From Pseudisothecium myosuroides (lineage: Eukaryota > Streptophyta > Bryopsida > Hypnales > Lembophyllaceae), in assembly GCA_951799445.1 (NCBI GenBank), contig OX637290.1, positions 3,040,501-3,104,500 on the forward strand: 64,000 nucleotides of DNA, written 5' to 3'. A program made the position numbers and the translations under genes. Position 1 is the first letter of the stretch. Each line of letters opens with the position of its first letter. This document shows, piece by piece, positions 23,900 to 34,197 of the stretch. A model generated the notes under the pieces. It was not told where the DNA came from and searched no databases. It worked only from the letters and a program-made list of their open reading frames with translations.

Positions 23900-26800
23900 A
23901 TGGTAGCTGCAATGCCGGACGCCCAAGCAGCAGTCGACGATTTCGTCACCAAATTGAGACGCAGGTGATTACTTCTTTTAATCTCTCTGCTTCTCTTTGT
24001 TATCAATTTTTGGTCGCGTTAGCGTCAGGCTTTATGAAATTTTTGCTTATTGTTGTCACGGAGCAGGTTTATTCCTTTGAGAAGCGCGTAATTTAAATTC
24101 TTCTGATTTCTGTTCATTTTTATTTATTATCATTTTGGAGATTTCACTTGGTATAAGAGCGATACGGAGGTCGATTTTACGGTGGTTAAATGTTTGGCTC
24201 CCGAAATTGAATAGTTGAAGTGTTGTGTGTTCAGGCAGGTGGAGGGTTCCATGAACACTGCGAAACTGACCGCTGAGCTTCTTCGGCAAGTTGTTTCGAA
24301 CCAGCGGTTGCGAAATGTTGGTCAGGCAGCTGTTCTTATTGATGCTGTGAAAACGACAGGGCTTCGAATGATTGCAGCGAATCCTATTGGTTAGTTTACT
24401 GCTCTTGATCCGTAGCTAGGGTTTGTTTGTGGAGTATGTTCAGAGCAATTTTTTACAATTTGGTGTGAAATTGTACTGAATGATTGGAAAGGCAATATCG
24501 TAGTATCTTCGTTTTGCTTATCATGAGTTTTAATTTCAAAAAATGAAAAAATTGTTTCAGAGTTAGCGATTGGAAACATTGTCAGAAGAGTTCTTCACAT
24601 CATCAGGGAGGAAGAGGTGTCGTTGACATCATCTGCGGTACCGGGAGTAAGCGTCGAAAGTGACGACGACGAAAGTGACACTAAATCTAGTTATTCTGCA
24701 TCAGCTGTTGCTGCTGCGAACCGCAGTGCCCTGCGAGCACCCTCTTTGCATAATCTGCTAGAATCAATACCTGAACCTGTCATAGCTCCTGAGGCGCCAG
24801 CAGCGTCTGTTGCAGACTCGGACGTAAAAAGTCGTTGTAAGTGTTGCATCCCTTCTTCTGCTGTATATGCTAATGATTTTCTTCAACTTGTTGGGATGTG
24901 CCATCAGATTCCTGTTCCTTGAGGCCATTCTGAGATATCGATAGCTTGACTTACAGCTCTTGTGTTCCTGTTTCGTTGCTCCGATCACCCTCATAGTAGT
25001 GAATTTTGTCTATAGAATTTGTCACCGCAGCTGTGATGAGATTGTTGCAAACAGTCTGATTTGCAATCTATGCAATGAAATTACAAAGTTGTAGTCAAAT
25101 CCTGAGCCTGCGGATCGACATAGGTTGCTTCCTGTATGGAGTTGTTGACATGTTCCGAGTTAATTTTTCGATTAATCAGAGCTGAACTGTCTCACATGAA
25201 TTTTCATAGCTTAGGCCGTGAGGGCATTTACTACATTTTTTGACAATTCATCATGGCAATTTTGAACTTTTGGATCTTTGTCTTGGATTTTCTCAGAAGG
25301 TTTATCGGTCCTTGGTATACTGTCTCAACCTATGATGAACTTGGACGGTGAGGTTTACGTTGTTTCTGGTGGGTTGCGCAGCTGGAGACAGGAATTCCGT
25401 AAGTTGGAAGTTGAAGCACAATGTGATTGAAGGCATTACTGAGTTGCTTCAGGACATAGATAATTACCACTCGCAGGTTGCTGAGCAGGCAATTGAACAT
25501 ATTCACCAAAAGTATGTCAGAACATACCTGTTGAGCCATTATACTGTTTGTGCCACATGTTATATGCATATATCTCAAGGCGAGAAGCTTTCCAGTTGTC
25601 TTATCTGACCATGGTATACCTACCCTGAATAGTGCTTGCCTGTTCTTTCTATTGAGTCTGATAAAACTTTTGAATCATGAGAAATTTATGCTGTTTCCTG
25701 GCTGCTGTGGACAGTGAGGTGATTTTGACGCTCGGGCGGTCACGCTCGCTACTTAAATTTCTTTTGGAGGCGAAAAAGAAGAGATCTTTCCAAGTTGTGA
25801 TTGCGGAGGGTGCTCCAAAGTATATCTCTTCAATTGATTTGTTCTCTGGTTCTTTGGTTTGCAAGAATATACAATTGTGGATCAATAGCCGATTGGCTGA
25901 TCCACGTCCAGATGTTCAAGTATGAAGTTTGAGGATTCACATGGTCGAAATGACTTCTCTCATTTCGTACCTTTATTGCTTTGATTGTATTACCAGGTAT
26001 CAGGGACATATTCTTGCAAAAGAACTTGCAGAGAAAGGGCTACAAACAACTGTCATCACAGATTCAGCTGTCTTCGCTATGATATCTCGTGTGAACATGG
26101 TACGTGCCTGCTAATGTATATCATCTCGAAATCTGCTGTACACATATCGTTGTGTTGTAGTTGTAGTCGAAATAGTAATTTCATGATTCAGCCAATTTTT
26201 GAATGCACTATCTTGTAAACATGATAGCCACCAATTGAAGATCGACCATTACTAGTAGCAGGCTCTCTTTCGGAGATGATAACAAGTGAAGCAGTGGTTA
26301 ATACGTGTAAATGATGTTTCCTGATAAACGACAGAGCTATTTGTGCACTTGAAGACTTATCATTTAACCATAGCAGTCAATAGTGAGGTAGTAGAAGAAT
26401 GTGATATGTACTGAAGAACAAGGACCTGGTGTTTTTCTAATTCCTGGCATACGGTTGCATAAGATGAGTGGTTTGAGGTTCATTTTTATACTTTCTGCGT
26501 GACGCTGTCTTCTAAAAGTGTTCTTGTGATTATTTGTTTTGTTTTCTGTTCACAATAATCAGGTTATAGTGGGAGCTCATGCTGTCATGGCCAATGGAGG
26601 AGTACTGGCTCCTGTTGGCATGCATATGGTTGCCCTGGCTGCTCGCAGGCATGCAGTACCTTTTGTTGTTCTCGCTGGTGTTCACAAGGTATGTCAATTT
26701 GTAATAAATTACGTGAGTTGGTTTGTTTTCAGATGCTTGGCACGGATATGTTCGTTAAAATATTCTGAATACTGATGGGATCTTGTTAGGTTTCTAACTT

Positions 26801-27264
26801 AATCATTTAAATGACACTCTGGAAATCATTTTTGTTCAATACTTTTCATATGGAATTTGTTTCTGTGCTGCAGTTGTGTCCACAATATCCTCACAATCCA
26901 TACACGCTACTTAACGACATGAAATCACCAGCTGAGATTGTGGATTTTGGGGAGCTATCTGATTGCCTTGATGTCAGCACTGGTGGCCACGGCACTTATG
27001 TTGTGAATCCAACCTTTGACTACATTCCACCAGAGCTTGTGAGCCTTTTTATTACAGATACGTAAGTTCTTTTTCCCGAAGATGCTTGCAATTGAAAGTA
27101 GACTTGCTGTTCCATTCGACTTGGTTGCTCCATCTTTTCTTGTTTTTCAGCACGTTTTTTTGAAACGATAAGCTATGTGGTTATTTTGCAGAGGTGGCCA
27201 TAATCCATCGTATGTCTACAGGCTCATTGCTGAATACTACAGTCCAGAGGATTATGTTTTGTAA
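23900..27264 (+). CDS. EIF2B2: Translation initiation factor eIF2B subunit beta
   Basis: Nine coding exons are inferred: 23900-23964, 24235-24389, 24561-24836, 25382-25511, 25715-25819, 25997-26099, 26563-26688, 26874-27061 and 27192-27264. All junctions keep phase and give 406 residues. The N-terminal helical part is followed by an acidic/Ser-rich linker (about residues 110-170) and the C-terminal Rossmann-like regulatory domain with NEVILTLGRS, a YQGH segment, TDSAVFAMISRVN, GAHAVMANGG (near residue 282) and FITDTGGHNPSYVYRLIAEY. eIF2B is the guanine-nucleotide exchange factor for eIF2. The beta subunit belongs to its regulatory core with alpha and delta. The 24837-25381 intron is the least certain: skipping the short open stretch at 25300-25347 gives the simplest model, since splicing it in would need a 34-nt intron. 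No damage is seen. Confidence 0.93.
24416..24424. promoter_or_regulatory. Telo-box-like motif in eIF2B beta intron 2
   Basis: CTAGGGTTT (inverse AAACCCTAG) sits about 25 bp into the second intron. Telo-box motifs are frequent in plant translation genes; a regulatory role here is only inferred. Confidence 0.35.
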
Positions 27265-28942
27265 TGACCTGCCAATCATCTGGTCCTCTTGTCCTATCCT
27301 GTACAATTACACTCCTTTGGTATTCTTAGGTAGATCTGGGATTGTTTTGAACGTAGCAATCTTGGGCTAGCTGATATATTGAGGAGAGCACATTCTGTTC
27401 AGCTTGCTTGAGACTCTTAAAGGAACTTAGCTTCCTTCGGAGTTCTGGGGATAAATTAGTATTTCCACCGAGAGTCATTTTTGTAGTGAGAAATTAGCTT
27501 TTTTTGGTTCGTCATCTTAAAGTGTAGGACCGTTGTTGAGATTTTGTTCCTGTAGATCCTGTGTCGAATCTTATACGTATTTAGGATTCTTACAGAGTTG
27601 ACTAGATCTGTTCTGAGTTACAATTACAAAGAGAACAATGCATTCAGTTTATCTGAATTTGAGAAATAGGTGCCATGACTGAAGGCAGGCACTTCTTTAT
27701 AAGTCTGGAAAATCACTTCTTTAAAAGTCTTGATCTGACCTGCTAGAGCTTGGACTTTCCAATTTATCTTGAGCGCTTCAAAAGCCAGTCATGCCAGTCC
27801 TTGGAACGTCAATGAGCCGAAGTTAGCAGAACAACCAGTCTTTTAATTCCCCGAAGGGTACTCTCTTTGCATACCGGTTATATTGTAAGGTAGGAGGTGC
27901 AGAAACCGCCTATTTAAGAGCATTTTGGTTCATGATGTCTTCTATGCTGATGAAAGCATTCTCTAACAAATTTTCAGAGAAAGAAGAGAGACATATTCAT
28001 CACAATTTGATTCATAATTTTTAGAGTTTGACATTTCTTGGTTGTACCTATGAACTCAAATAGCACCCTACTATTGTGATCTTTAGAAAATTATATCTAA
28101 TTTAGTCTAACACTTGTCCTTTAATGGTGCAAATGGAGTCCAAAAATGAAGGTGTGCAAACCTTCATTGCAATTACATGGTGCATGTAATTGCCTAGGAT
28201 GACACAAAGTCTTCCATCACTCATAACTCCACAATATGTACATTGAAATTTTGTCTTCCAAATCAAATTCAATCTCCAACCATTCTTACAATTGTGTAAT
28301 GAGAATCATTAATTGGCACAAATTCATCAATGGGCCATTTTTCAATCCTATAGTAACAATTCATGATACACTTGTAGGAGCAGTTCTTGAAGCATGGGTA
28401 GAATTAGCACCTCCTACCTTACGTGAAGCTGATTTGATTAATCCTATTAGCTAGTGAATGACACAAATGCACCAAAGTCTTGTTTGTAGCATATTTAAAT
28501 TAGTGTAGGCAAAATAATTACTGTATTTTGTTGGTATTACAGTTTTTTAAAGACACTAATTTTACAAGAAAAAAATCAAAGTACCTTACTTGGCTACTAG
28601 TGTTGGCATTAATTTTTTTTTTAAATTAAGTAAATGTTGCAAATGCCCAAATATAAGAAAATGGGCCAAAAGGTGAAATTCAATTCACCTAATGTCAAAT
28701 ATTTAATAGTTTAATTTTTATTGAAGTGTCACATGCACCATCAAATATCAAGATGTTTTTGTTTGGTGACATGAAGGGCTAACTTCATTGATCATGTTGT
28801 GAGAAGGAGGGATGAAGAGGTCCTTATATTCAAGTGCATTGTTCTTCATCAATCCTCAAAGGTTATAGCATATTTGAAGCAAGGTGGGATTTCAATGAAA
28901 AAAATGAAGTGATTGTGCTTATATCAAAACTTTAGGCCTCAT
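27265..28942. other. eIF2B beta 3' flank and intergenic DNA
   Basis: The first 200-400 bp probably include the 3' untranslated region. No other gene is supported; a plus-strand ORF at 28236-28454 shows no recognisable family. Confidence 0.4.
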
Positions 28943-29171
28943 TTAACCCTAGAAGGATGGGTTGGTCACTGTGGAAATCAATTTTTTTGGTAATGTGTAA
29001 ATCATTTGCTTATAAAAACTCATCATCACTCATTGGAGGTCAAACTATTATGCAAGACTTTTCTTTTTCATATAAAATTCCGAGGATGAACATCTACACT
29101 TTTGTTCTACATAGAAGAATTCTTTGTCATCCATTGGACAATTAGTATCTACGACATCCTTTTAGGATTAA
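28943..29171. mobile_element. Short TTAA-flanked MITE, family C copy 1
   Basis: The left end is TTAACCCTAGAAGGATGGG and the right end CATCCTTTTAGGATTAA, about 229 bp. Interior blocks ('cattgga.gtcaa', 'ccgaggatgaa', 'cattggaca.tta') match the 230-bp element at 40547-40776, so these are two copies of one family. Its right TTAA coincides with the left TTAA of the next element. Confidence 0.65.
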
Positions 29172-30382
29172 CCCCTAAAGGACTACAAGACCACTAGGTG
29201 GTTTTTACAACTCCGTACATTTACAGAAAATGAACACTACAAACTTCACTACACATCCGGGTAAACAAAGAGACCCTGGACAAATTTTGAAATCTGGAGC
29301 ACAAATCCAATCAAGAAATGATGCACGGTGCAATTTTTGGTCAATTTGCAAAGAATTCGGAAGGCGCTCTATGCATACCAAGGTTTGGCTGTGGAACACG
29401 CAAAGCAAGCAACAAGGTAACTACTAAGGTAAGAGGCTCTGAAATTGCATAGACATTGAGAATTGCCCCTATAAATAGCTACAAAATGGACATGAAGTGG
29501 TTCTAAAATTGACCTCTATAGTCATTGAATGAATCAAGAAAAAAAACATTATTAATTGCAAGAGTCATCATTTTCTTTGCTTTCCCCATCTTTCTTTAGA
29601 ATTGCAAGTGAACGGTTTATGGAAGACCTAGGGTCATAAATAAGGACCTACAATCCAACTTGTTTGAAAATTTATAAGTAATTCAATAATGCTTTGAAAA
29701 AAATGAAACCACTTGTGTTAGATTCCTCATCTATTTCTCTTTGTCTTAAAAATGAGCTAAAAATATTCCCATCCAAGGAGATTCATGAGAAAGGTGGATT
29801 AGCCCTTAGATGAGCATTTTCTGAGCCTCCTACTTTAGCTAGACATTCAATGCAAGACGCCCATGTAATGAGTTCCTTAGCCTATAAACAACGCCACGGC
29901 CATTTTTTGGTCGATGGATGACAAAAAATCCTTTTGTGTAGGATAGAAGTGCAACTATTCATCCTTGAAAATTTGTATAGAAAGGGGAGGTCTTGTACAG
30001 TAGTTAGACTTCCAATGAGTACTTTTGAAATTTTCTAAACCAACTATCCACACATTGCCAAAAGGAATGATTTCCATGGTCACTAGCCCGTCCTTTAAAG
30101 GTTAGACGTAGGAGGATGGATGAGTGGGTTTTGTGCCCCAAACGGTATTAAAAATGGAGTGGGAGTGGGAGCAATTCATTTTTTTTTTCAATTTTTTTGG
30201 TTGTGCTTTTTGGACAAGTCACTTCATATCCTCATATCTTTTTTTCCACATCATAAGTCTTCTTTCATTTCAATGGTAATCATCAAAATTATTCCGCACA
30301 AATAAAGAATTTTGATTGTTACAAGAGCTACTCAAGAAAACAAGAGCTCTGCTCAAACACCTCCCAATCCTTTAAGAGTTAA
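29168..30382. mobile_element. TTAA-flanked element carrying a nested TA-flanked MITE
   Basis: The left end is TTAACCCCTAAAGGACTAC and the right end ATCCTTTAAGAGTTAA. Subtracting the 403-bp MITE at 29430-29832 leaves about 810 bp. No transposase ORF. The right boundary is the best of a few candidates, because a similar 'cctttaaaggttag' lies at 30093. Confidence 0.45.
29430..29832. mobile_element. TA-flanked MITE, GGAGGCTC family, copy 1
   Basis: It starts TAAGAGGCTCTGAAAT and ends TTTCTGAGCCTCCTA. The complete unit recurs at 50646-51050 with about 400 bp of clear similarity and the same ends. A TA dinucleotide at each end suggests a Tc1/mariner-type target site. No ORF. Confidence 0.7.
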
Positions 30383-30503
30383 GCATTGTACATTAACTTT
30401 TTCTAAAATGAAGTTTATTGAGTGCTCCTGGGGTTTTTAAGCAAACATTTTACACGATATCCAAAAGGATGATTCCCACAATGACCAGTGTGGCGTCCCA
30501 TGA

Positions 30504-31423
30504 TTAACCCCTAAATGTATTTGACTATGTTTTCACCAAAAATATTCCAAAATTGCCATTTCTAATACAAATACCAAATTTTAGGAAAACCCCACATATT
30601 TGGACACATGTAACCGTAGGATCTTGTGGTACGTTGGTTTGAGAAGATGTGGAAAAATTTCAGAAATTTCCACTGTGTGGATTGCAAGATATTAGCGTTT
30701 GAATTGACAAAAATCATTTTGTTGTCCATGCAAAAAAATGGACAGTTGCCCTTCACAAGGTCACATTTGTATGAAAAAATGTCCAAAATGGTGATTATTC
30801 ATTGGATTTATTCTTCAAGGTAAGTTGGCTACATGCTTGAAAAATTTCAGATCATTTAGAATTGTACAATATATTAGGAAAAAATAGTAAGTAGAAAGAA
30901 GTAGCGAATGATTTAAAATACTAAATTGTCAAGAATTTAGTTATGGAGTTGAAAAATGCCATTCCCAACGGTTGTAATGTTGTAATAAACAATCTACACC
31001 CAATTTTATTTTATTTTATTCAAAATATTGAAAATTGAGTTAAATAAAGGACTTCAAAGTTTGTTTTAGAGTAGAGATTCCATAACTACCCTCAAACTAA
31101 AACTCTTCATAACTTTCATTTCATTAATCAAAATGGAATGATTATAGGATACAAATTTCAAATTTTTATTTTAAAAAAAAGTGATTTAAAAAATAAATAA
31201 AGTTGTCCGGGCTACCCGATGAACGCGAAAAATTACATATCATACAATAACTTCTTAACCATGTAGTCAAAAGACATGAAAATTGTTGGGCCTTAAAACT
31301 ATTCTTTGGGCACATGTTGTATGAAAATTTTAGAGGAAAAAATAAAATTTCCATTTGTAGTGAACTACCCAAAATTGCTATGTTGTGAAGAAACAATGTT
31401 TGGACATTGCATTTAGGGGTTAA
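30504..31423. mobile_element. TTAA-flanked element, family D (piggyBac-like)
   Basis: The ends are TTAACCCCTAAATGTATTTG and GACATTGCATTTAGGGGTTAA, about 920 bp. The right 220 bp ('gggctacccga.gaacg', 'attgttgggcctta', 'gggcacatgttgt') match both arms of the hairpin element at 54091-54838, so they share an ancestor. No coding region. Confidence 0.68.
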
Positions 31424-31918
31424 GGGTTAAACGGAACACCTGCTAAAATTCTATCTACCTCACAAGTAAAACTTGATAATGTTGTATACCTAGTAGGACG
31501 CTAAATATTGCCTTTGAAGGTGGACCCAACAGGATAAATTTGGAATTCTTCGGGATAAAAGTTTTAAAAAAAGCCCCCTATTTTGTGCTTTTCTAGGGAA
31601 TGTTGAGTAGACCCCTCTTTGCTAATTTGGGGTCTCTGATTGCAAATATGAATTTAGAATTTGCAAAAAAAAATTTGGTGTCAAATAGAAAATTCCTGTG
31701 TTTTTCTTGGGGTAAATTTGGCCCGTAGGGCCCACCTTCAAAGGCAACATTTAGTGTCCTCCGTAAACCTAGCACTTCCTTATTTTTAGGTCATGTATAA
31801 GCTTCTTGTACGTGTAAGATAGCAATTGAGAAATATCATTGTTTTTAGGGGAATAAGCACCTGCTAATAGCGAGAAGTTTTTCATTTTTGTGAATTTGGT
31901 TTATTTAGTTTCCTACTA

Positions 31919-32156
31919 CAGTAGAACCTCTCTTAGTGCATAATCTAGTAGTGCATAATATGCACTAAGAGAGATTGTACTTTGAAACCTTTATTGTTGA
32001 ATAGTGGTTGGAGGCCTTGTAGTTAGAAGCCATGTGGTTGGAGGCCCGCTGTAGCTAGAAGCCACGTTAGGCAGTGAACATTACTGCACCTCTCCAACTG
32101 CATAAACCTCTCTTAGTGCATAGTCCCAACACTATGCACTAAGAGAGGTTCTATTG
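31919..32156. mobile_element. Emigrant/pogo-like MITE, TTAGTGCATA variant
   Basis: The terminal repeats start CAGTAGAACCTCTCTTAGTG and end with the inverse, ...CTAAGAGAGGTTCTATTG, with TA on both sides. CAGTARAACCTCTMTAA termini with a TA target are typical of pogo-derived Emigrant-type MITEs in plants. The CTCTCTTAGTGCATA block recurs inside in both orientations, giving internal palindromes. It differs from the other three copies in the window by this sub-terminal sequence. Confidence 0.72.
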
Positions 32157-32158
32157 TA

Positions 32159-32862
32159 CGCTACTCAAGGTGATACTCAAGGCGAGGGTTAAGACATGGG
32201 ATTTATGCCCAGTGAGAATGCAAATAGAGGTCATGGAGTTCTTTACAAGGTTCCCTCATACCCCCCTCCCACGTGTAGGGAAGGAGGCATATCCCTGTTG
32301 ATACCCTCCAACTGGCATCGTATGCCAAAGACGGACATTGGAGGCATATCCCTGTTCTTTGTATTGTCACCACGAAATGTATCCAGAACAACTTGTAGAC
32401 TACATACAGTACAGAATCTCAATGGATCCTATTTTCTGTAATAACAGCCAATTGGATATGCAGGGCATAGTCATATTTTATATCTTCTTTTGTAAATGGT
32501 ATCCTTCAATACCGTCCATAACATTGTTAACAGCCTTCTTGCTTTCCCCCTGACAGGAGGCATTATACCTCCCGGGATACCAAGGAAGATGTTAAATTAT
32601 AATAGAAGCAATCTAATTGGCTAGCTAGTCAACCTTTTTGCTGAGCTGCGTCAGTCATGCTGCTGATTTTGTGCAAGCTATTGGCTAATGCGGAAATTTC
32701 AACAGTGGATTGTAGCAGATGGCTACGTGGCAATATCTGATGCAACGCTGGGGGGTCCGTGTTTGGGGGGAGCAAAAGGGACCCCCCCAACGTTGGTTAA
32801 CACTATGTTATGTCATTCAATACCAGGTTATGTCCATGGATGGAATCACTGCTTCTGGATGA
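32159..32862. other. Intergenic; short G/C-rich hairpin
   Basis: No gene is supported. At 32743-32794 a stem pairs AACGCTGGGGGGTCC with GGACCCCCCCAACGTT around a purine-rich loop of about 20 nt. A direct repeat of 'ggaggcatatccctgtt' occurs near 32283 and 32340. Confidence 0.4.
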
Positions 32863-33517
32863 TTAACCCCTAAATGCCCAAGGCCTTTTTTGAACTTCTA
32901 GGAATTTGCTCTAAATTGAACAAAAAGCCAACATTTTGATACGTTGTATCAATTTTTTTTGAATTGTAACGGTACATATTCAAACTAGACATGTTAGAGG
33001 TCACATAGGAGAAGAAAACACAACAATATCACTTATGAATTGAAAGATTATAATGTTTGAACATGACAGTGTTAAAACAACAAAAGTGACTTGAAGTCTT
33101 TCAATCCTCTTTTCACATGCCAAATCTAAAAAGTTGGTCAACAAAAAAATATGAGGTTAAAGGACCTAACATGCATGACTCCAATCAATTTACGGCTTCT
33201 CAAAATCTATTCTACAATTTTTTTAAATGAATTTCTAATGTGATTTTTTCTCCAAAATCTAGTGTATTTGAGGGTCATTTCTAAGAGCCCTCAACACTAC
33301 AGAAAGTCAAGATTGCAATGTATACCCTTGCACAAAATCTTAAACAGAAAAATCATAATTCCTTCAATTTCAAAATCGGACTTTTGACACTAAAGCTAGA
33401 CTTCAAAAAGAAATTTTCAAAAATACAAATTACTAAAAAAAGCAACTTGGTTAGGTTTTATTTAACTGCAAAGTTTGTTGACACCAAAATTTGGTGCCTC
33501 GGGCATTTAGGGGTTAA
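32863..33517. mobile_element. TTAA-flanked MITE with well-preserved termini
   Basis: The ends are TTAACCCCTAAATGCCCAAG and CCTCGGGCATTTAGGGGTTAA's inverse, matching over about 18 bp. The element is about 655 bp with TTAA at both ends. It is among the clearest members of the group. No ORF of note. Confidence 0.72.
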
Positions 33518-33785
33518 ATTAATTTGCATCCATGTTCTGATTTTCATGCACTACCGTGGATGTGAATAGCTTCGTCACCTTGGTGAATGTCCCTTTCTGA
33601 ACTGCCCAAAATGAATGAGAGAAATAAAAAAACGCCCAGCAATCCCATGACAGCCACTATCACATTTGTGAGGAACCCATGCGGAAAAATCACCAAATTG
33701 AAGCTAGAGCTCCAGGAGATGAGAGTTAACTTATAATGACATCAACCCCTGTCACATCTGCATGGCTGAATATGTCTCGAGAAAG

Positions 33786-34021
33786 CTCAACAGTGTGCAG
33801 AAAACCAACTTGAAAAAATTTCCCAAATCCATCCGAAGGAAGATTCATAAGTTATGTGAACCCAATGACACAATATTCCAAAGAATCAGGGTTTTAACCC
33901 TAAGAACCAGCAGGTCCAAACCATCAACCCAAAACCTCAACAGTGTGCAGAAACCCAAATTGATACAATTGCCAAATTCATATCCGAAGTAAGATTTATA
34001 AGTATTGTCAACCCAGTGACA
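33786..34021. repeat. Imperfect direct duplication downstream of GAD
   Basis: A unit of about 85 bp starting ctcaacagtgtgcagaaa and ending 'aaccca.tgaca' occurs at 33786 and again at 33933, a period of about 147 bp. It lies in the 3' flank of the minus-strand GAD gene. Confidence 0.65.
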
Positions 34022-34197
34022 TCCGCGTTGCTAGCTATGCCATAGAGAAATAGGTTCCCACAGCACGGCTGCAAAAGAAACTCCAAACAGAGATTAGCCT
34101 CCATCGAGAGCACAGCCATCGTGTGCACTATGATTTATATGTACAGTACACACCAGGCTGCGAAAAAAATCAACGGCGTCAAATTCGGGTTTTCGCT

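Noticed and set aside
25300..25347. Short extra exon in eIF2B beta
   Set aside because: It is in phase with the preceding exon but would leave a 34-nt intron before the next one. Skipping it gives a simpler in-phase model in a region that is variable in the family.
2206..33517. Interstitial telomeric repeats, suggested by many CCCTAAA-like strings
   Set aside because: The strings occur singly at paired inverted ends next to TTAA, not as tandem arrays, so transposon termini explain them better.
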